Part shown: positions 51,080-60,764 of the stretch, piece by piece
Numbering within the stretch: position 1 is the first letter of the stretch
Layout: every line of letters begins with the position of its first letter
Origin: Draconibacterium sp.
GTDB taxonomy: Bacteria; Bacteroidota; Bacteroidia; Bacteroidales; Prolixibacteraceae
Length of the DNA: 64,000 nucleotides
Direction: 5' to 3'
NCBI GenBank assembly: GCA_016705335.1
Contig: JADIYN010000015.1
Location: forward strand, 29,795 to 93,794
The notes under the pieces: model-generated
Database searches by the model: none
The model's input: only the letters and a program-made list of their open reading frames with translations
What the model was told of the DNA's origin: nothing
Translations under genes and position numbers: made by a program

Positions 51080-52729
51080 ATGAAAACTTTATCACGTATA
51101 GGATTTTTATTCGCCTTAATTGTTTTTGCTGCCATAAACAGTGCGATGGCCCAAAAAACAATTAAAGGTACTGTTTATATGGATGGCGAACCGGCTGCCG
51201 GGGTCACTGTTGAAGCCCACAAAGGTAGTACGATGATGACCAGCTTCGATGGAAAATACGAAGTTACGGTTGATCCTAAGTCAAAATATATTAAATATAC
51301 TTTGATGGCTACCGGCGAGTCAAAAAGATTCGATTTAGGTGAAAATTCGGTTGGTGAAATCGATTTTGCATTTACTGGATCATTGCCCGGCGAGGGTGGA
51401 TCAGAAGAAGTTGTTAGTGGTGATGTTTCGTTAAAATCACAAGAAGAGTTGCTAACAGAACAGAATAAAGAATTTATGAACCAACTTTCACTTTATACCG
51501 AGTTTTATAAACAAGGTGATTATCAATCTGCACTTCCCCACTGGAAAATTCTGTATAACAAATACCCAAAATCAACTTCCAATATTTATATACATGGCGC
51601 TAAGATTTATGAGTCTTTAATTGAAAATGCCAAAACCGATGCCGAAAGAGATAAATACCTTGATGAATACATGAAAGGTTATGACCAAAGATTAAAATAC
51701 TTTGGAGGAAAAGGATTTATACTTGGAAGAAAAGGTACTGCATGGTTGAAATACAAATTGGATGAAAACAGGACAACTCCAATTGAAGGTGAAGAACTAA
51801 AACAGGTTATGCAAAAAGGTTATGACTGGTTAAACGAATCGGTTAATGAAGAAAAAGCGCAGTCTGAACTTCCGGTACTTTTGTTATTAATGCAAACCAC
51901 AAGATCGCTGTTTAAATTGGGTACTTTACCAAAGGAAACTGTTGTTTTGAATTATGAAAAAACAAACAAATATTTAAACGAAATCATTGCAAAAGATACT
52001 GATAAAGATAGAGTTAAGAGTGCTGTGGAAATTCAGCCTTATATTGAGAATTTGTTCAGCACTTCAGGGGCTGCAGATTGCGAAGCATTGATTAGTATTT
52101 TTACTCCACAGTTCGAGGAAAATATCAACGACGCTGAGTTTATCAAATCGATGTTACGTAGATTAAGAAAAGCAAAATGCGACGAAAGTGAGCTTGCAGA
52201 AAAGGCTACAACCAAATTATACGAATTGGAACCTTCAGCAGAAGCAGCGTTTAACATGGCACATGAATATTTGAGAAAAGATGATTTGGTAAACGCAAAA
52301 AAATATTACGATCAGGCCATTAGTCAGGAAACTGATCCGAAGCTGCTTGCAAGTTATTATTACGAACGTTCATTGTTGCTGTATATCAAAGAAAGCAAAT
52401 ACCAGGAAGCAAGGGATATGGCCCGTAAAGCAATCTCCCTTGATCCCGATTTATGTGAAGCCTACATGTTGATTGGTGATATTTATGCTGCATCAAGCCG
52501 TTCATTTAGTGGAACAAATCTTGAAAAATCATCCATCTTCTGGGTAGCAGTTGATTATTACAACAAAGCAAGAAGAGTTGATGACTGTTCCGCCGAAGCA
52601 GCAAACAAAGCATCCGATTACAAAAAATACTTTCCAAATAAAGAAGACGCTTTTATGGAAGGGTTACAGGATGGTCAAAGCTACAAAGTTGGAGGTTGGA
52701 TAAATGAAACAACAACAGTTAGATTCTAA
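51080..52729 (+). CDS. Exported protein with a carboxypeptidase-like domain and TPR repeats
   Basis: Intact 549-residue protein. Signal peptide (1-24, ending AMAQ), then a small beta domain like the carboxypeptidase regulatory domain (TIKGTVYMDGEPAAGVTVEA, about 26-90), a linker and TPR-like helices throughout the rest, clearest at about 395-470 (AAFNMAHEYLRKDDLVNAKK; ARDMARKAISLDPDLCEAYM). Likely a periplasmic scaffold. It sits between an outer-membrane barrel gene and lptC, and overlaps the latter by 26 bases. Confidence 0.85.
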   Translation: MKTLSRIGFLFALIVFAAINSAMAQKTIKGTVYMDGEPAAGVTVEAHKGSTMMTSFDGKYEVTVDPKSKYIKYTLMATGESKRFDLGENSVGEIDFAFTGSLPGEGGSEEVVSGDVSLKSQEELLTEQNKEFMNQLSLYTEFYKQGDYQSALPHWKILYNKYPKSTSNIYIHGAKIYESLIENAKTDAERDKYLDEYMKGYDQRLKYFGGKGFILGRKGTAWLKYKLDENRTTPIEGEELKQVMQKGYDWLNESVNEEKAQSELPVLLLLMQTTRSLFKLGTLPKETVVLNYEKTNKYLNEIIAKDTDKDRVKSAVEIQPYIENLFSTSGAADCEALISIFTPQFEENINDAEFIKSMLRRLRKAKCDESELAEKATTKLYELEPSAEAAFNMAHEYLRKDDLVNAKKYYDQAISQETDPKLLASYYYERSLLLYIKESKYQEARDMARKAISLDPDLCEAYMLIGDIYAASSRSFSGTNLEKSSIFWVAVDYYNKARRVDDCSAEAANKASDYKKYFPNKEDAFMEGLQDGQSYKVGGWINETTTVRF

Positions 52730-53384
52730 AAACATTCGAAAAATAAAAAGATATTGTGTTGCAGTCCTTGTTTCAGGGGCTGCAATGCTTTTTTATGGGT
52801 GCGAAAACAACATTGAACAAATTAAAGCTTTCTATACAACTGAAAATCTACCGGTTTTGGAAGCAACAAATTTCGAAACCTTATTAACTGATTCAGGCCA
52901 GGTACGTTACTTTTTAAAAGCGCCGAAATTACTTCAGTTTCAGGACGAAGGAAGAAATTATATAGAGTTTCCGGAAGGAATGGAGCTTATAAAATTCGAT
53001 GAACATAAAAGAATTATTTCAAGTATTACTGCCGATTACGCAAAGCAATTTATTGCCGAAGATAAATGGGAAGCTAAAAACAATGTTGTTGCCACAAATG
53101 CGCAGGGAGACACACTAAAAACTGAACATTTAATCTGGGAAGAGAAAAAAGAGATAATATATACCGAAGAATTTGTTAAAATCATTCGCACCGATCAAAT
53201 CATCACGGGAATTGGATTTACTTCTGACCAAAAACTTCAAAATTGGAAAATAAAAAATCCAAAAGGCACAATATATGTAAGTGTAAACAATGAAGGTCAG
53301 CAGAATGATACAATTAAGTCAGTACCTGAAGAGAATACGCAATTGCAAAATCCACCAAAAGGTCAACTACAGTTTAATAAATAA
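52704..53384 (+). CDS. lptC: LPS export protein LptC, lipoprotein-like N-terminus
   Basis: Component of the LPS transport bridge that takes LPS from LptBFG to LptA. The 226-residue protein has an N-terminal hydrophobic segment ending in a lipobox-like FYGCEN (Cys about residue 33), then the LptC beta-jellyroll (SGQVRYFLKAPKLLQFQ, GMELIKFDEHKRI, TEHLIWEEKKEIIYTEEFV). The C-terminal 25 residues are polar and disordered. Overlaps the TPR gene by 26 bases. Confidence 0.9.
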   Translation: MKQQQLDSKNIRKIKRYCVAVLVSGAAMLFYGCENNIEQIKAFYTTENLPVLEATNFETLLTDSGQVRYFLKAPKLLQFQDEGRNYIEFPEGMELIKFDEHKRIISSITADYAKQFIAEDKWEAKNNVVATNAQGDTLKTEHLIWEEKKEIIYTEEFVKIIRTDQIITGIGFTSDQKLQNWKIKNPKGTIYVSVNNEGQQNDTIKSVPEENTQLQNPPKGQLQFNK

Positions 53385-53392
53385 CAGTTAAA

Positions 53393-54659
53393 ATGGAACC
53401 TTTTCATTATGCCATTATTGTTGTAATTACTACCTTTATTTTCATTTTTTTCAGGTTCAGAAATTGCAATACTGTCATTTAGGAAAATGCAGTTGGAAAT
53501 TGAAATGAGTCCCAATTCCCTTTCAAAATTAAAAAGAACAATTCGGGCAAATCCTGAAAAGTACTTAGCAACTATTGCAACCGGAAATTATATTGTTTTT
53601 GTATTGTGTATTATTGCTTTTAAAGAATTACTATTCCCGGTATTCGAAAATTTTATCCTTTCTAAATCTTTCATAATCCTGTTAACTGTTATAATTTCTG
53701 CAATTACCATTTTATTGTTTGGCAAACTTATTCCTAAAATAATTTTTCCGTTTTGCCGAATAAGTTAATGGGTATCTTCTTAATATTCATGTCATTTTTC
53801 TGGTTTTACTTTATCCTGTAACTTATTTGATATTATTGGTTTAAGTTCCTTTTCGAAACGAAACACAAAAAACAAAAATGAATCAAGTTTGTCTTATCCT
53901 CATTTCAACAGGGTTGGTACAAGTTGGTTGATTCAAAATAACCAATTTAAACAGACAGAAAAAAAGGAGGGTTTAGATACCGAAGTTCAGCTTTTTAAGA
54001 ATGCACTTGATTTTTCGAAAGTTAAACTGCGCGAAATTATGGTCCCGCGTACTGAAATTGAAGTGCTTGATCTCAATTCATCGATGGAAGAATTACGGCA
54101 AAAATTTGTGGAAACAGGATTTTCGAGGATTATTTTTTATGATGAAAATATCGACAATATTATTGGATATGTTCATTCTTCAGTTATTTTTAAAAACCCT
54201 GAATCTTTTAAACCTTTTATTAATGATGTTTTGATCGTACCCGAAACTATGCCGGCAAACAAATTGCTGAGCACATTTATTAGTGAACACAGGAGTATTG
54301 CAATAGTTGTTGATGAATTTGGCGGTACTTCAGGAATGGTTACAAGTGAAGATATTCTTCAAGAAATTTTTGGCGAAATTGAAGACGAACATGACACAAA
54401 CGATATAATTGAGAAAAAAATAAGTGATACTGAATTTGTATTTTCAGGCCGGTCGGAAATAGATTTACTAAATGAAAAATATCAGATAAACCTTCCCGAA
54501 ACTGAAGATTTTGAGACTTTAGCCGGATTTATACTTTTCCATCACGAAAGTATTCCAAAAATTAATTCGGTGATAAAAATTGGGCTATTTCAATTCAAAA
54601 TTCTTAAAGCAACCAATACACGAATCGAATTGGTTAAACTAACAATCACTGAAGTTTGA
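53393..54659 (+). CDS. CNNM/CBS/CorC-domain membrane protein (GldE-like), frameshifted
   Basis: Family of ion transport or gliding-associated membrane proteins. The ATG at 53393 begins MEPFHYAIIVV; the frame changes near 53455, 53750 and 53850. Joined, it has four membrane helices (SGSEIAILSFRKMQLE between the first two), CBS domains (LREIMVPRTEIEVLDLNSSM ... VVDEFGGTSGMVTSEDI) and a CorC_HlyC domain (ETEDFETLAGFILFHHESI). About 420 residues. In gliding Bacteroidota the homologue GldE works with the lipoprotein GldD; no gldD is seen here, so gliding is not implied. Probably intact in the organism. Confidence 0.85.
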
Positions 54660-54768
54660 ATTTAGTGTAATCAATGCCTGATAAACTATTGACAATCAAA
54701 TATTTGATATCTAATATCCGGTGCGGGTAAAAAAAAATCTAATTTCAAGGTAGAATATTTAAAATTGT

Positions 54769-54776
54769 TATCTTCG
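54769..54776 (+). promoter_or_regulatory. Likely -7 promoter box (TATCTTCG) of the PPIase gene
   Basis: Matches TANNTTTG at all but one fixed position, 48 bases before the ATG at 54825, in a 165-base gap. Confidence 0.4.
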
Positions 54777-54824
54777 TAGCTCGAAAATTTTAAGAAAAAT
54801 TTGTTAAAAATTAACTGTTAATCA

Positions 54825-56948
54825 ATGGCAACGTTACAAACGATTAGAACGAGAGCAGGATTATTAATTGCAATTATTATCGGCATTTCATTGGCCGCAT
54901 TTATTCTTGGAGACTTATTGCAGAGTGGTTCATCTATTATGAATAAAAACCAAATGAAAATTGGTGAAATTAATGGTGAATCAATTGAATATCCTGATTT
55001 TCAAAGACAAGTAGAAGAACTTGGAGAAATTTACAAACAAAATACCCAACAGACGCAACTTGACGAAAACAGCTGGGTACAGGTGAGGGAACAAACGTGG
55101 CAAACCACAGTTCAAAATATTGTGATGAGCGATGTTTTCAAAGATTTGGGTTTGGAAGTAAGTTCCGATGAACTGTATGATATGTTGCAGGGAACAAATC
55201 TACATCCAATTGTGCAGCAATTGTTCCGCAATCCAAACACAGGTCAGGTTGACAGGGGAGCAGTTGTAAATTTCCTTAAACAATTGGATACAAATGTTGC
55301 ACCTGAGCAAAAAGCTTATTGGTTGTATCTTGAAAATCAAATAGTATCCGAGCGTACGCAGTCAAAATATACAAATATGGTTGGCAAGGGTTTGTTCGTT
55401 ACTACAACCGAAGCGCAGCAAAGTATTGCTGATGCATCAAAACAAATCAATTTTGATTACATCTCGCTGAATAATAATACTGTGGCTGACAGTGCAGTAA
55501 AAGTTAATGAAAGCGATTTGAAAGCTTATTACAACGCACACAAAAAGGAATTCAAACAAGAAAAAATCCGGGATTTGGATTATATCACTTTTACAGTAAA
55601 ACCTTCGGCTGCCGATTATAAGGACGCTGAAAACTGGATTAGTGAAATAAAAAATGATTTTGCAAATACTACCGACAATGAACAGTTTGTTAATTCAAAT
55701 TCAGATGTAGCATTTGACGGGACCTGGTATAAAAATGAATCGTTACCGGAGAATGTGGGCACCTGGATTTTTGAAAGTAACCCAACAGCAAATGATGTTT
55801 TTGGTCCTTATTTTGCAAATGAATCTTACTCAATTGTAAAACTTGATTCAATGGCAATGTTGCCCGATTCAGTTCAGGCGCGCCACATTTTGTTAAAACC
55901 AAATACTCAGGAAGAATTGGTTTCAATGCAATTGCTCGCTGATAGTTTAAAAACAGCAATCGAAAAGGGAAGCAACTTTGCAACTCTTGCAATGCAGTAT
56001 TCTACCGATCAGGGTTCGGCAATAAATGGCGGAGATTTGGGTTGGTTTAGCAGGGGACAAATGGTAAAACCATTTGAAGAAGCAGCTTTTAAAAATGCAA
56101 TAAATGAAGTTAGTATCGTGCCAAGCCAGTTCGGGATTCATATTGTTCAAACTACCGACCGCGGAAAATTAACACAACAGGTACGGATTGCTACTTTGGT
56201 TCGTGTAGTTCAGCCAAGTACCCGCACTTATCAGGATACATATGCGTTGGCAAGCAAATTTGCAAGCGCAAATACCGATGCCAAAAAATTTAATGAAGCT
56301 GTTGTTGCTGAAAAGTTAAATAAACATGTGGCTTCTGTACGTGAGAACGATCGCGAAATTGCAGGTCTTGAAAATGCAAGAATCCTTATTCGTGCAGCTT
56401 ATGAAGCAGATAAAGGTGATATTCTTGCAACTACTCAAGGTTCACCCATTTTCGAACTTGGAAATAATTTTGTTATTGCAGTTTTAACCAAAGCAACTGA
56501 AGAAGGCGAATCAACTTTTGAAGAAGCTAAAACCAGGGTTGAACTTGCTGTTGCAAAAGAAAAGAAAACTGAGTATTTGGTTAAAAAAGCTACTAATGCA
56601 CTTGATGGAAAAACAGAAATACAGGCAGTTGCATCTCAATTGAATGCAAGTGTTCAAAACGCAGCCAACATTAATTTCAATTCTTTCTCGATACCCGGAA
56701 TTGGAATGGAACCTGCAGTTGTTGGTACAGTTGCGGCTCTTGAAACCGATAAAATTTCAAAACCAGTAGCAGGAAACAATGGTGTTTATATTGTTAAGGT
56801 AACTTCAGTAAGCCAGGGCTCTGAACAAAGTCTTGAAGCTGAACAGGCAAGACTTGCCCAAAGTTTGGGATACCGCGCTACTTCACAAGCGTACGAGGCA
56901 CAACGTAAAAAAGCAGACATCGAAGATTTAAGAGCAAAATTCTATTAG
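54825..56948 (+). CDS. PpiD/SurA-type periplasmic peptidyl-prolyl isomerase
   Basis: Membrane-anchored periplasmic chaperone of 707 residues, intact. N-terminal anchor helix (about 10-32), SurA_N-like chaperone helices (about 40-240), a parvulin domain (about 345-450: VQARHILLKPN, GGDLGWFSRGQMVKPFEEAAF, QFGIHIVQTTDRG), and a long C-terminal chaperone part with a second degenerate parvulin-like region. It helps folding of exported and outer-membrane proteins. Own promoter likely; strong terminator after it. Confidence 0.93.
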   Translation: MATLQTIRTRAGLLIAIIIGISLAAFILGDLLQSGSSIMNKNQMKIGEINGESIEYPDFQRQVEELGEIYKQNTQQTQLDENSWVQVREQTWQTTVQNIVMSDVFKDLGLEVSSDELYDMLQGTNLHPIVQQLFRNPNTGQVDRGAVVNFLKQLDTNVAPEQKAYWLYLENQIVSERTQSKYTNMVGKGLFVTTTEAQQSIADASKQINFDYISLNNNTVADSAVKVNESDLKAYYNAHKKEFKQEKIRDLDYITFTVKPSAADYKDAENWISEIKNDFANTTDNEQFVNSNSDVAFDGTWYKNESLPENVGTWIFESNPTANDVFGPYFANESYSIVKLDSMAMLPDSVQARHILLKPNTQEELVSMQLLADSLKTAIEKGSNFATLAMQYSTDQGSAINGGDLGWFSRGQMVKPFEEAAFKNAINEVSIVPSQFGIHIVQTTDRGKLTQQVRIATLVRVVQPSTRTYQDTYALASKFASANTDAKKFNEAVVAEKLNKHVASVRENDREIAGLENARILIRAAYEADKGDILATTQGSPIFELGNNFVIAVLTKATEEGESTFEEAKTRVELAVAKEKKTEYLVKKATNALDGKTEIQAVASQLNASVQNAANINFNSFSIPGIGMEPAVVGTVAALETDKISKPVAGNNGVYIVKVTSVSQGSEQSLEAEQARLAQSLGYRATSQAYEAQRKKADIEDLRAKFY

Positions 56949-56971
56949 TATTTGATTATAGTACTCAATAG

Positions 56972-57009
56972 AAAAGGCCGGTTCAATTTAATGTTGAACC
57001 GGCCTTTTT
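56972..57009. terminator. Strong bidirectional terminator
   Basis: Perfect stem AAAAGGCCGGTTCAA (56972-56986) with TTGAACCGGCCTTTT (56994-57008), seven-base loop, between convergent genes. Confidence 0.9.
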
Positions 57010-57031
57010 GTATCTAAAAGAACTTCCTGAA

Positions 57032-58192
57032 TTATTTTACCAAACGATTATATTCATCAATCAGCTTTTTTGCCGTTTCCAGATATAAATAAGTATCTGT
57101 TGGATGATGGTTGATATATTCTGTACTCCTTTTATGGCCCAAACGAACAACAACGGCATTTTCTTCGGGTACAGCAAAAACGTATTGTCCTAAAATCCCA
57201 CGCATATATGGTACTTTCCAGCTATTTGCATCATGTATCCACCATTGAAAACCGTAGTAGTTAATTTTATTACCCGTTTCATCAACAAGATTTGCGGGAT
57301 GAATTGAAGATTGAATATATTCAGGAGAGATCAAAGTATCATTGCCCCAGGTTCCGTTATTCAGGATAAGTTGTCCCCAACGTGCAAAATCACGGGCATT
57401 TGAATTGAAACAACAATATGCTTTTTCCATTCCGTTTTTATCATCCAGACTCCAAAGCGCGCTATTAACTGCACCCATTGGTTTCCAGAATTTTTCAGCT
57501 GTATATTCCGAAACTTTTTTCCCGGTTGCCACTTCAATAATCATTGTAAGAAGTTGCGAGTTTCCGCTTAAATATTTAAAATTTACACCCGGTTTTTCAA
57601 CCACTTCCAAACCCAAAATCAAATCATTTATGTTATTTCCGTAATATGCATTTGTTGTGGTACTAAAAAGGGAAGAATAACTTTCGTCCCAGTCCAAACC
57701 CGAACTCATGGTAAGAACATCTTTTATTTTCAAATTCTTGTTTTTTTCATTTCTGAATTCAGGAATAAAATCGGAAACAGGTTGTTCAACGCTTTTTATA
57801 TAACCATCGTCAATTGCAGCGCCAATTAACAGACCCACTATACTTTTCGCCATGCTGAATGAATTTGACAAAGATTCCGGACCGTAATTTTCCCAGTATT
57901 TCTCGTAAATAATCTTTTCGTTTTTAATTACAAGAAAAGCGATAGGCTCAAAAGCTTCAATTTTTAATAATGTTTCATCATCAATTTGTAGGATTGGTGC
58001 CAACGAATCGATTGGCCATTCCTGACCAATTCCAACTTCAACTGTCCGGTTTTCAAATATGGGATAATCTTCGATTCCAGGTTGAAGATAGATTAACGCC
58101 TTTTGTGCATAATTTGGCAAAAGCAAGTAGCTTATCACAAAAATCCCAAAAACAACCCCAAATATTATTAATATCTTTTTTGACCTTTTCAT
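57032..58192 (-). CDS. Serine hydrolase of the beta-lactamase/class C family
   Basis: Membrane-anchored periplasmic serine hydrolase, 386 residues from 58192. N-terminal anchor (about 6-25), then the catalytic SxxK motif SMAK (Ser113-Lys116) and the tyrosine motif region KYLSGNSQ. The C-terminal motif is probably near VRLGHKRS. Family members include D-aminopeptidases, esterases and PBP4*-like proteins, so a substrate cannot be given; true antibiotic hydrolysis is unlikely from the family. It follows glpF on the same strand after 75 bases that contain tandem repeats. Intact. Confidence 0.88.
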   Translation of the reverse strand: MKRSKKILIIFGVVFGIFVISYLLLPNYAQKALIYLQPGIEDYPIFENRTVEVGIGQEWPIDSLAPILQIDDETLLKIEAFEPIAFLVIKNEKIIYEKYWENYGPESLSNSFSMAKSIVGLLIGAAIDDGYIKSVEQPVSDFIPEFRNEKNKNLKIKDVLTMSSGLDWDESYSSLFSTTTNAYYGNNINDLILGLEVVEKPGVNFKYLSGNSQLLTMIIEVATGKKVSEYTAEKFWKPMGAVNSALWSLDDKNGMEKAYCCFNSNARDFARWGQLILNNGTWGNDTLISPEYIQSSIHPANLVDETGNKINYYGFQWWIHDANSWKVPYMRGILGQYVFAVPEENAVVVRLGHKRSTEYINHHPTDTYLYLETAKKLIDEYNRLVK

Positions 58193-58223
58193 AAATCTGA
58201 AACCTAAATTCGAGCTAATTTTT

Positions 58224-58260
58224 ACAATCCCAATCAATCCCAATCAATCCCATCAATCCC
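58224..58260. repeat. Tandem repeat of AATCCC-type units
   Basis: Imperfect repeats of a nine- to ten-base AATCCCAATC unit, four copies, between glpF and the hydrolase gene. Confidence 0.65.
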
Positions 58261-58267
58261 TCCACTT

Positions 58268-59014
58268 TTAACACATACAGTTTATAAGTAAATAAACAGC
58301 AGCGGCCAAACCTGCACCAACTACAGGTCCTGCAACCGGAATCCATGCATATTGCCAGTCATTGGCATCTTTGTTTTTTATAGGTAGGAGGGTGTGAACG
58401 ATTCGCGGGCCGAAATCACGTGCAGGATTAATTGCATAACCCGTTGTTCCGCCCAAACTCAAACCTATCGAAAAAACCACAAGTGCAACCGGTAGAGCGC
58501 CCAATGAACCCATCCCAACTTTTGAACTACCCAGACTTACATATTCCAATTGTGGTAAAGAGATAAGTAAAACCGCGAGAATGAGTAAAAAGGTGCCGAC
58601 AACTTCAGAGAAAAAATTACTCCTGAAATCACGGATGGCTGGAGCTGTGCAAAAACATGCCTTTTTTGCCCCAGGAGTTTCTGTAATTTTGAAATGATTT
58701 TTAAAAAATATGTAAACGAGGAATGCACCAGACATTGCTCCCAGAATCTGACTTAATATAAACGGCGCAACTTTTACCCAATCGAATAAACCACTAAATG
58801 CAAGACCAAGCGTGACTGCAGGATTTAAATGTGCTCCGCTCATATCGGCTGAAACAATTACTGCCACATAAACCGCCATACTCCAACCAAATGTAATTAC
58901 TATCCAACCTGCGCCAAAACTGTGTGTTTTATCCAGGTTTACATTTGCCACAACTCCATTTCCCAAAATAATCAGGATCATTGTACCCAGAAACTCTCCG
59001 AAATATTCAACCAT
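58268..59014 (-). CDS. glpF: Glycerol uptake facilitator (aquaglyceroporin, MIP family)
   Basis: Inner-membrane channel of 248 residues with six helices and both half-helix motifs: HLNPAVTLG (first NPA) and AINPARDFGPR (second NPA). The residue after the second motif is Asp (NPARD), the mark of glycerol-conducting members rather than water-only channels. It sits between glpD and a serine hydrolase in a glycerol operon. Intact. Confidence 0.95.
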   Translation of the reverse strand: MVEYFGEFLGTMILIILGNGVVANVNLDKTHSFGAGWIVITFGWSMAVYVAVIVSADMSGAHLNPAVTLGLAFSGLFDWVKVAPFILSQILGAMSGAFLVYIFFKNHFKITETPGAKKACFCTAPAIRDFRSNFFSEVVGTFLLILAVLLISLPQLEYVSLGSSKVGMGSLGALPVALVVFSIGLSLGGTTGYAINPARDFGPRIVHTLLPIKNKDANDWQYAWIPVAGPVVGAGLAAAVYLLINCMC

Positions 59015-59025
59015 TGTTTTATCAT

Positions 59026-60587
59026 TTAATCTTTAAAGTAATAGTTTTTTGCCACAAGTTCGAACGTAACAATTTGATTATTTATCCAATCGTTGTCTTG
59101 TTTTAATTCTTTTGCCAAAATGTTTGCTACTTCAGGGGCGATGCGAATGCTCTCACGTGCATCCAGAAACAATGCCCTTGTTCGCCTCGCCAAAACATCT
59201 TCGACTGTTCTTGCCATCTCTTTTCGCACTGCCCAAACAACCTGCGATTTCAGAATATGTAATTTTTCACTAATATATCCATCCATATTTTCCTCTTCTT
59301 CACCAATGGCAAGAATATCTTCCTTGTTAATTCCGTAAGCCGACATTGGATCGTTGTACGGATCAATATCCATTCTAAATCCGTGAATCGGAAGATGCCG
59401 GGTTATACACTCTCTTTCAGGCAAACCGCCCAGCATTATGGCTTTTTCGATTGTATCTTCGGCCATTTTGCGGTAAGTTGTCCATTTCCCCCCGATAATT
59501 GTAATTAATCCTGAAACTGAAATAATTATTTTATGCCCACGTGAAATTTCTTTTGTTACTTTTTTTCGTCTTCAGGTTTTGCAAGTGGCCGAAGCCCTGC
59601 AAAAACGCTGAGTACATCTTTTCTGGTAGGTTGTTTTACCAGATAGTGACCGGCAGTTTCCAATACAAAATCAACTTCCGATTCGAGAGCAATTGGTTCA
59701 AGTGAGTGGTTTTCAATTAGAGTATCAGTTGTGCCAACCACAACATGGTTGTGCCACGGAACCGCAAACATTACCCGCCCGTCGAAGTATGAGGAACCAT
59801 AATCGCATAATTGTTGGGTAGGAAATCCTTTTCAGAACCAAATGAACCCTGACTTGGTGTAATCATGTTCCGTTTCGGGTTCGTCCATTTGAATTACCTC
59901 ATCGGCAAAAACCCCCGTTGCATTGACAACAACTTTTGCTTTTATTGAAAAAATTTCACCGGTTTCCTCATCTGTTGCAACCACTCCTGCAATTAAATCT
60001 CCATCTTTTAAAAGTGCGGTTACTTTGCAGTAGTTCAGAACTGTTCCGCCATAATCGACACATGTTTGTGCCAGACTGATTGCCATTCGAGAGTCATCGA
60101 ACTGGCCATCCTGGTATATTACACCGCCCCGCAGACCTTCCTGTTCAACAGTTGGTATGGCTTCCACTGTTTCTTCCAGCGATAAATGTTTTGATGGTCC
60201 GAGCCCCAGTTTTCCGGCCATCATATCATAAACCTTTAACCCAATTGTGTAAAAGGGGCCACCCCAAAAATCGTAGGTTGGAATTATAAACGATTGATTG
60301 GTTACCAAATGCGGCGCATTCTTAAACATCAATCCGCGTTCCTGCAAAGCTTCGAATACCATTGAAACATCACCTTGCTGAAGATATCGGACACCGCCAT
60401 GTACCAATTTTGTGCTTCGGCTTGAAGTTCCTTTCGAAAAATCGACCTGCTCCAACAGTAAAGTTTTGTAACCACGTGATGCTGCGTCAACAGCGCAACC
60501 CAATCCCGTCGAACCACCCCCTAGTATGATGATGTCCCAGGTTTTATCTTTTTTCCTGATTTTTTTAAGAACTGCTTTTCTGTTCAT
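59026..60587 (-). CDS. glpD: Glycerol-3-phosphate dehydrogenase (FAD, aerobic type), frameshifted
   Basis: Oxidises glycerol-3-phosphate to DHAP at the membrane. Three pieces in different frames: 60587-59835 (FAD site IIILGGGSTGLGCAVDAASR, STKLVHGGVRYL), 59810-59556 (VAVPWHNHVVVGTTDT, LSVFAGLRPLAKP) and about 59540-59026 (ITIIGGKWTTYRKMAED-like join, then GLPERECITRHLP). Together about 520 residues, the family length. Twelve bases before glpF. Breaks are probably read errors. Confidence 0.92.
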
Positions 60588-60764
60588 GATTTTTGATTTT
60601 TTTTATTCCAGTTCTGTTGGCTGAAGCCGTGCGGCAAAGATTAATGCATTTTGGAAAAGAACGGACTTGCAACCTCGATGGCTATCGGGGCTGTGTCCCG
60701 CCCCTTTCAACTTCTTTATTTTTTATTTTTTTTTACTTCCGACTTCTGACTTCCGACTTCCATC
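60588..60764. other. Intergenic spacer inside the glp operon with repeats
   Basis: A 177-base gap between glpK and glpD. It includes a palindrome-like GGGGC...CGCCCC at about 60688-60706, more GC-rich than the surroundings, and direct repeats of ACTTCCG/ACTTCTG at about 60735-60763. No reading frame with homology. It could be a small dispersed repeat element. Confidence 0.45.

Noticed and set aside
53393..54659. Evidence for gliding motility from the GldE-like gene
   Set aside because: The domain set is shared by many CNNM/CBS proteins, and no other gld or spr gene is present in the window.
57032..58192. Antibiotic-resistance beta-lactamase
   Set aside because: SxxK alone is shared with many esterases and peptidases; the gene lies in a glycerol operon and has no resistance context.
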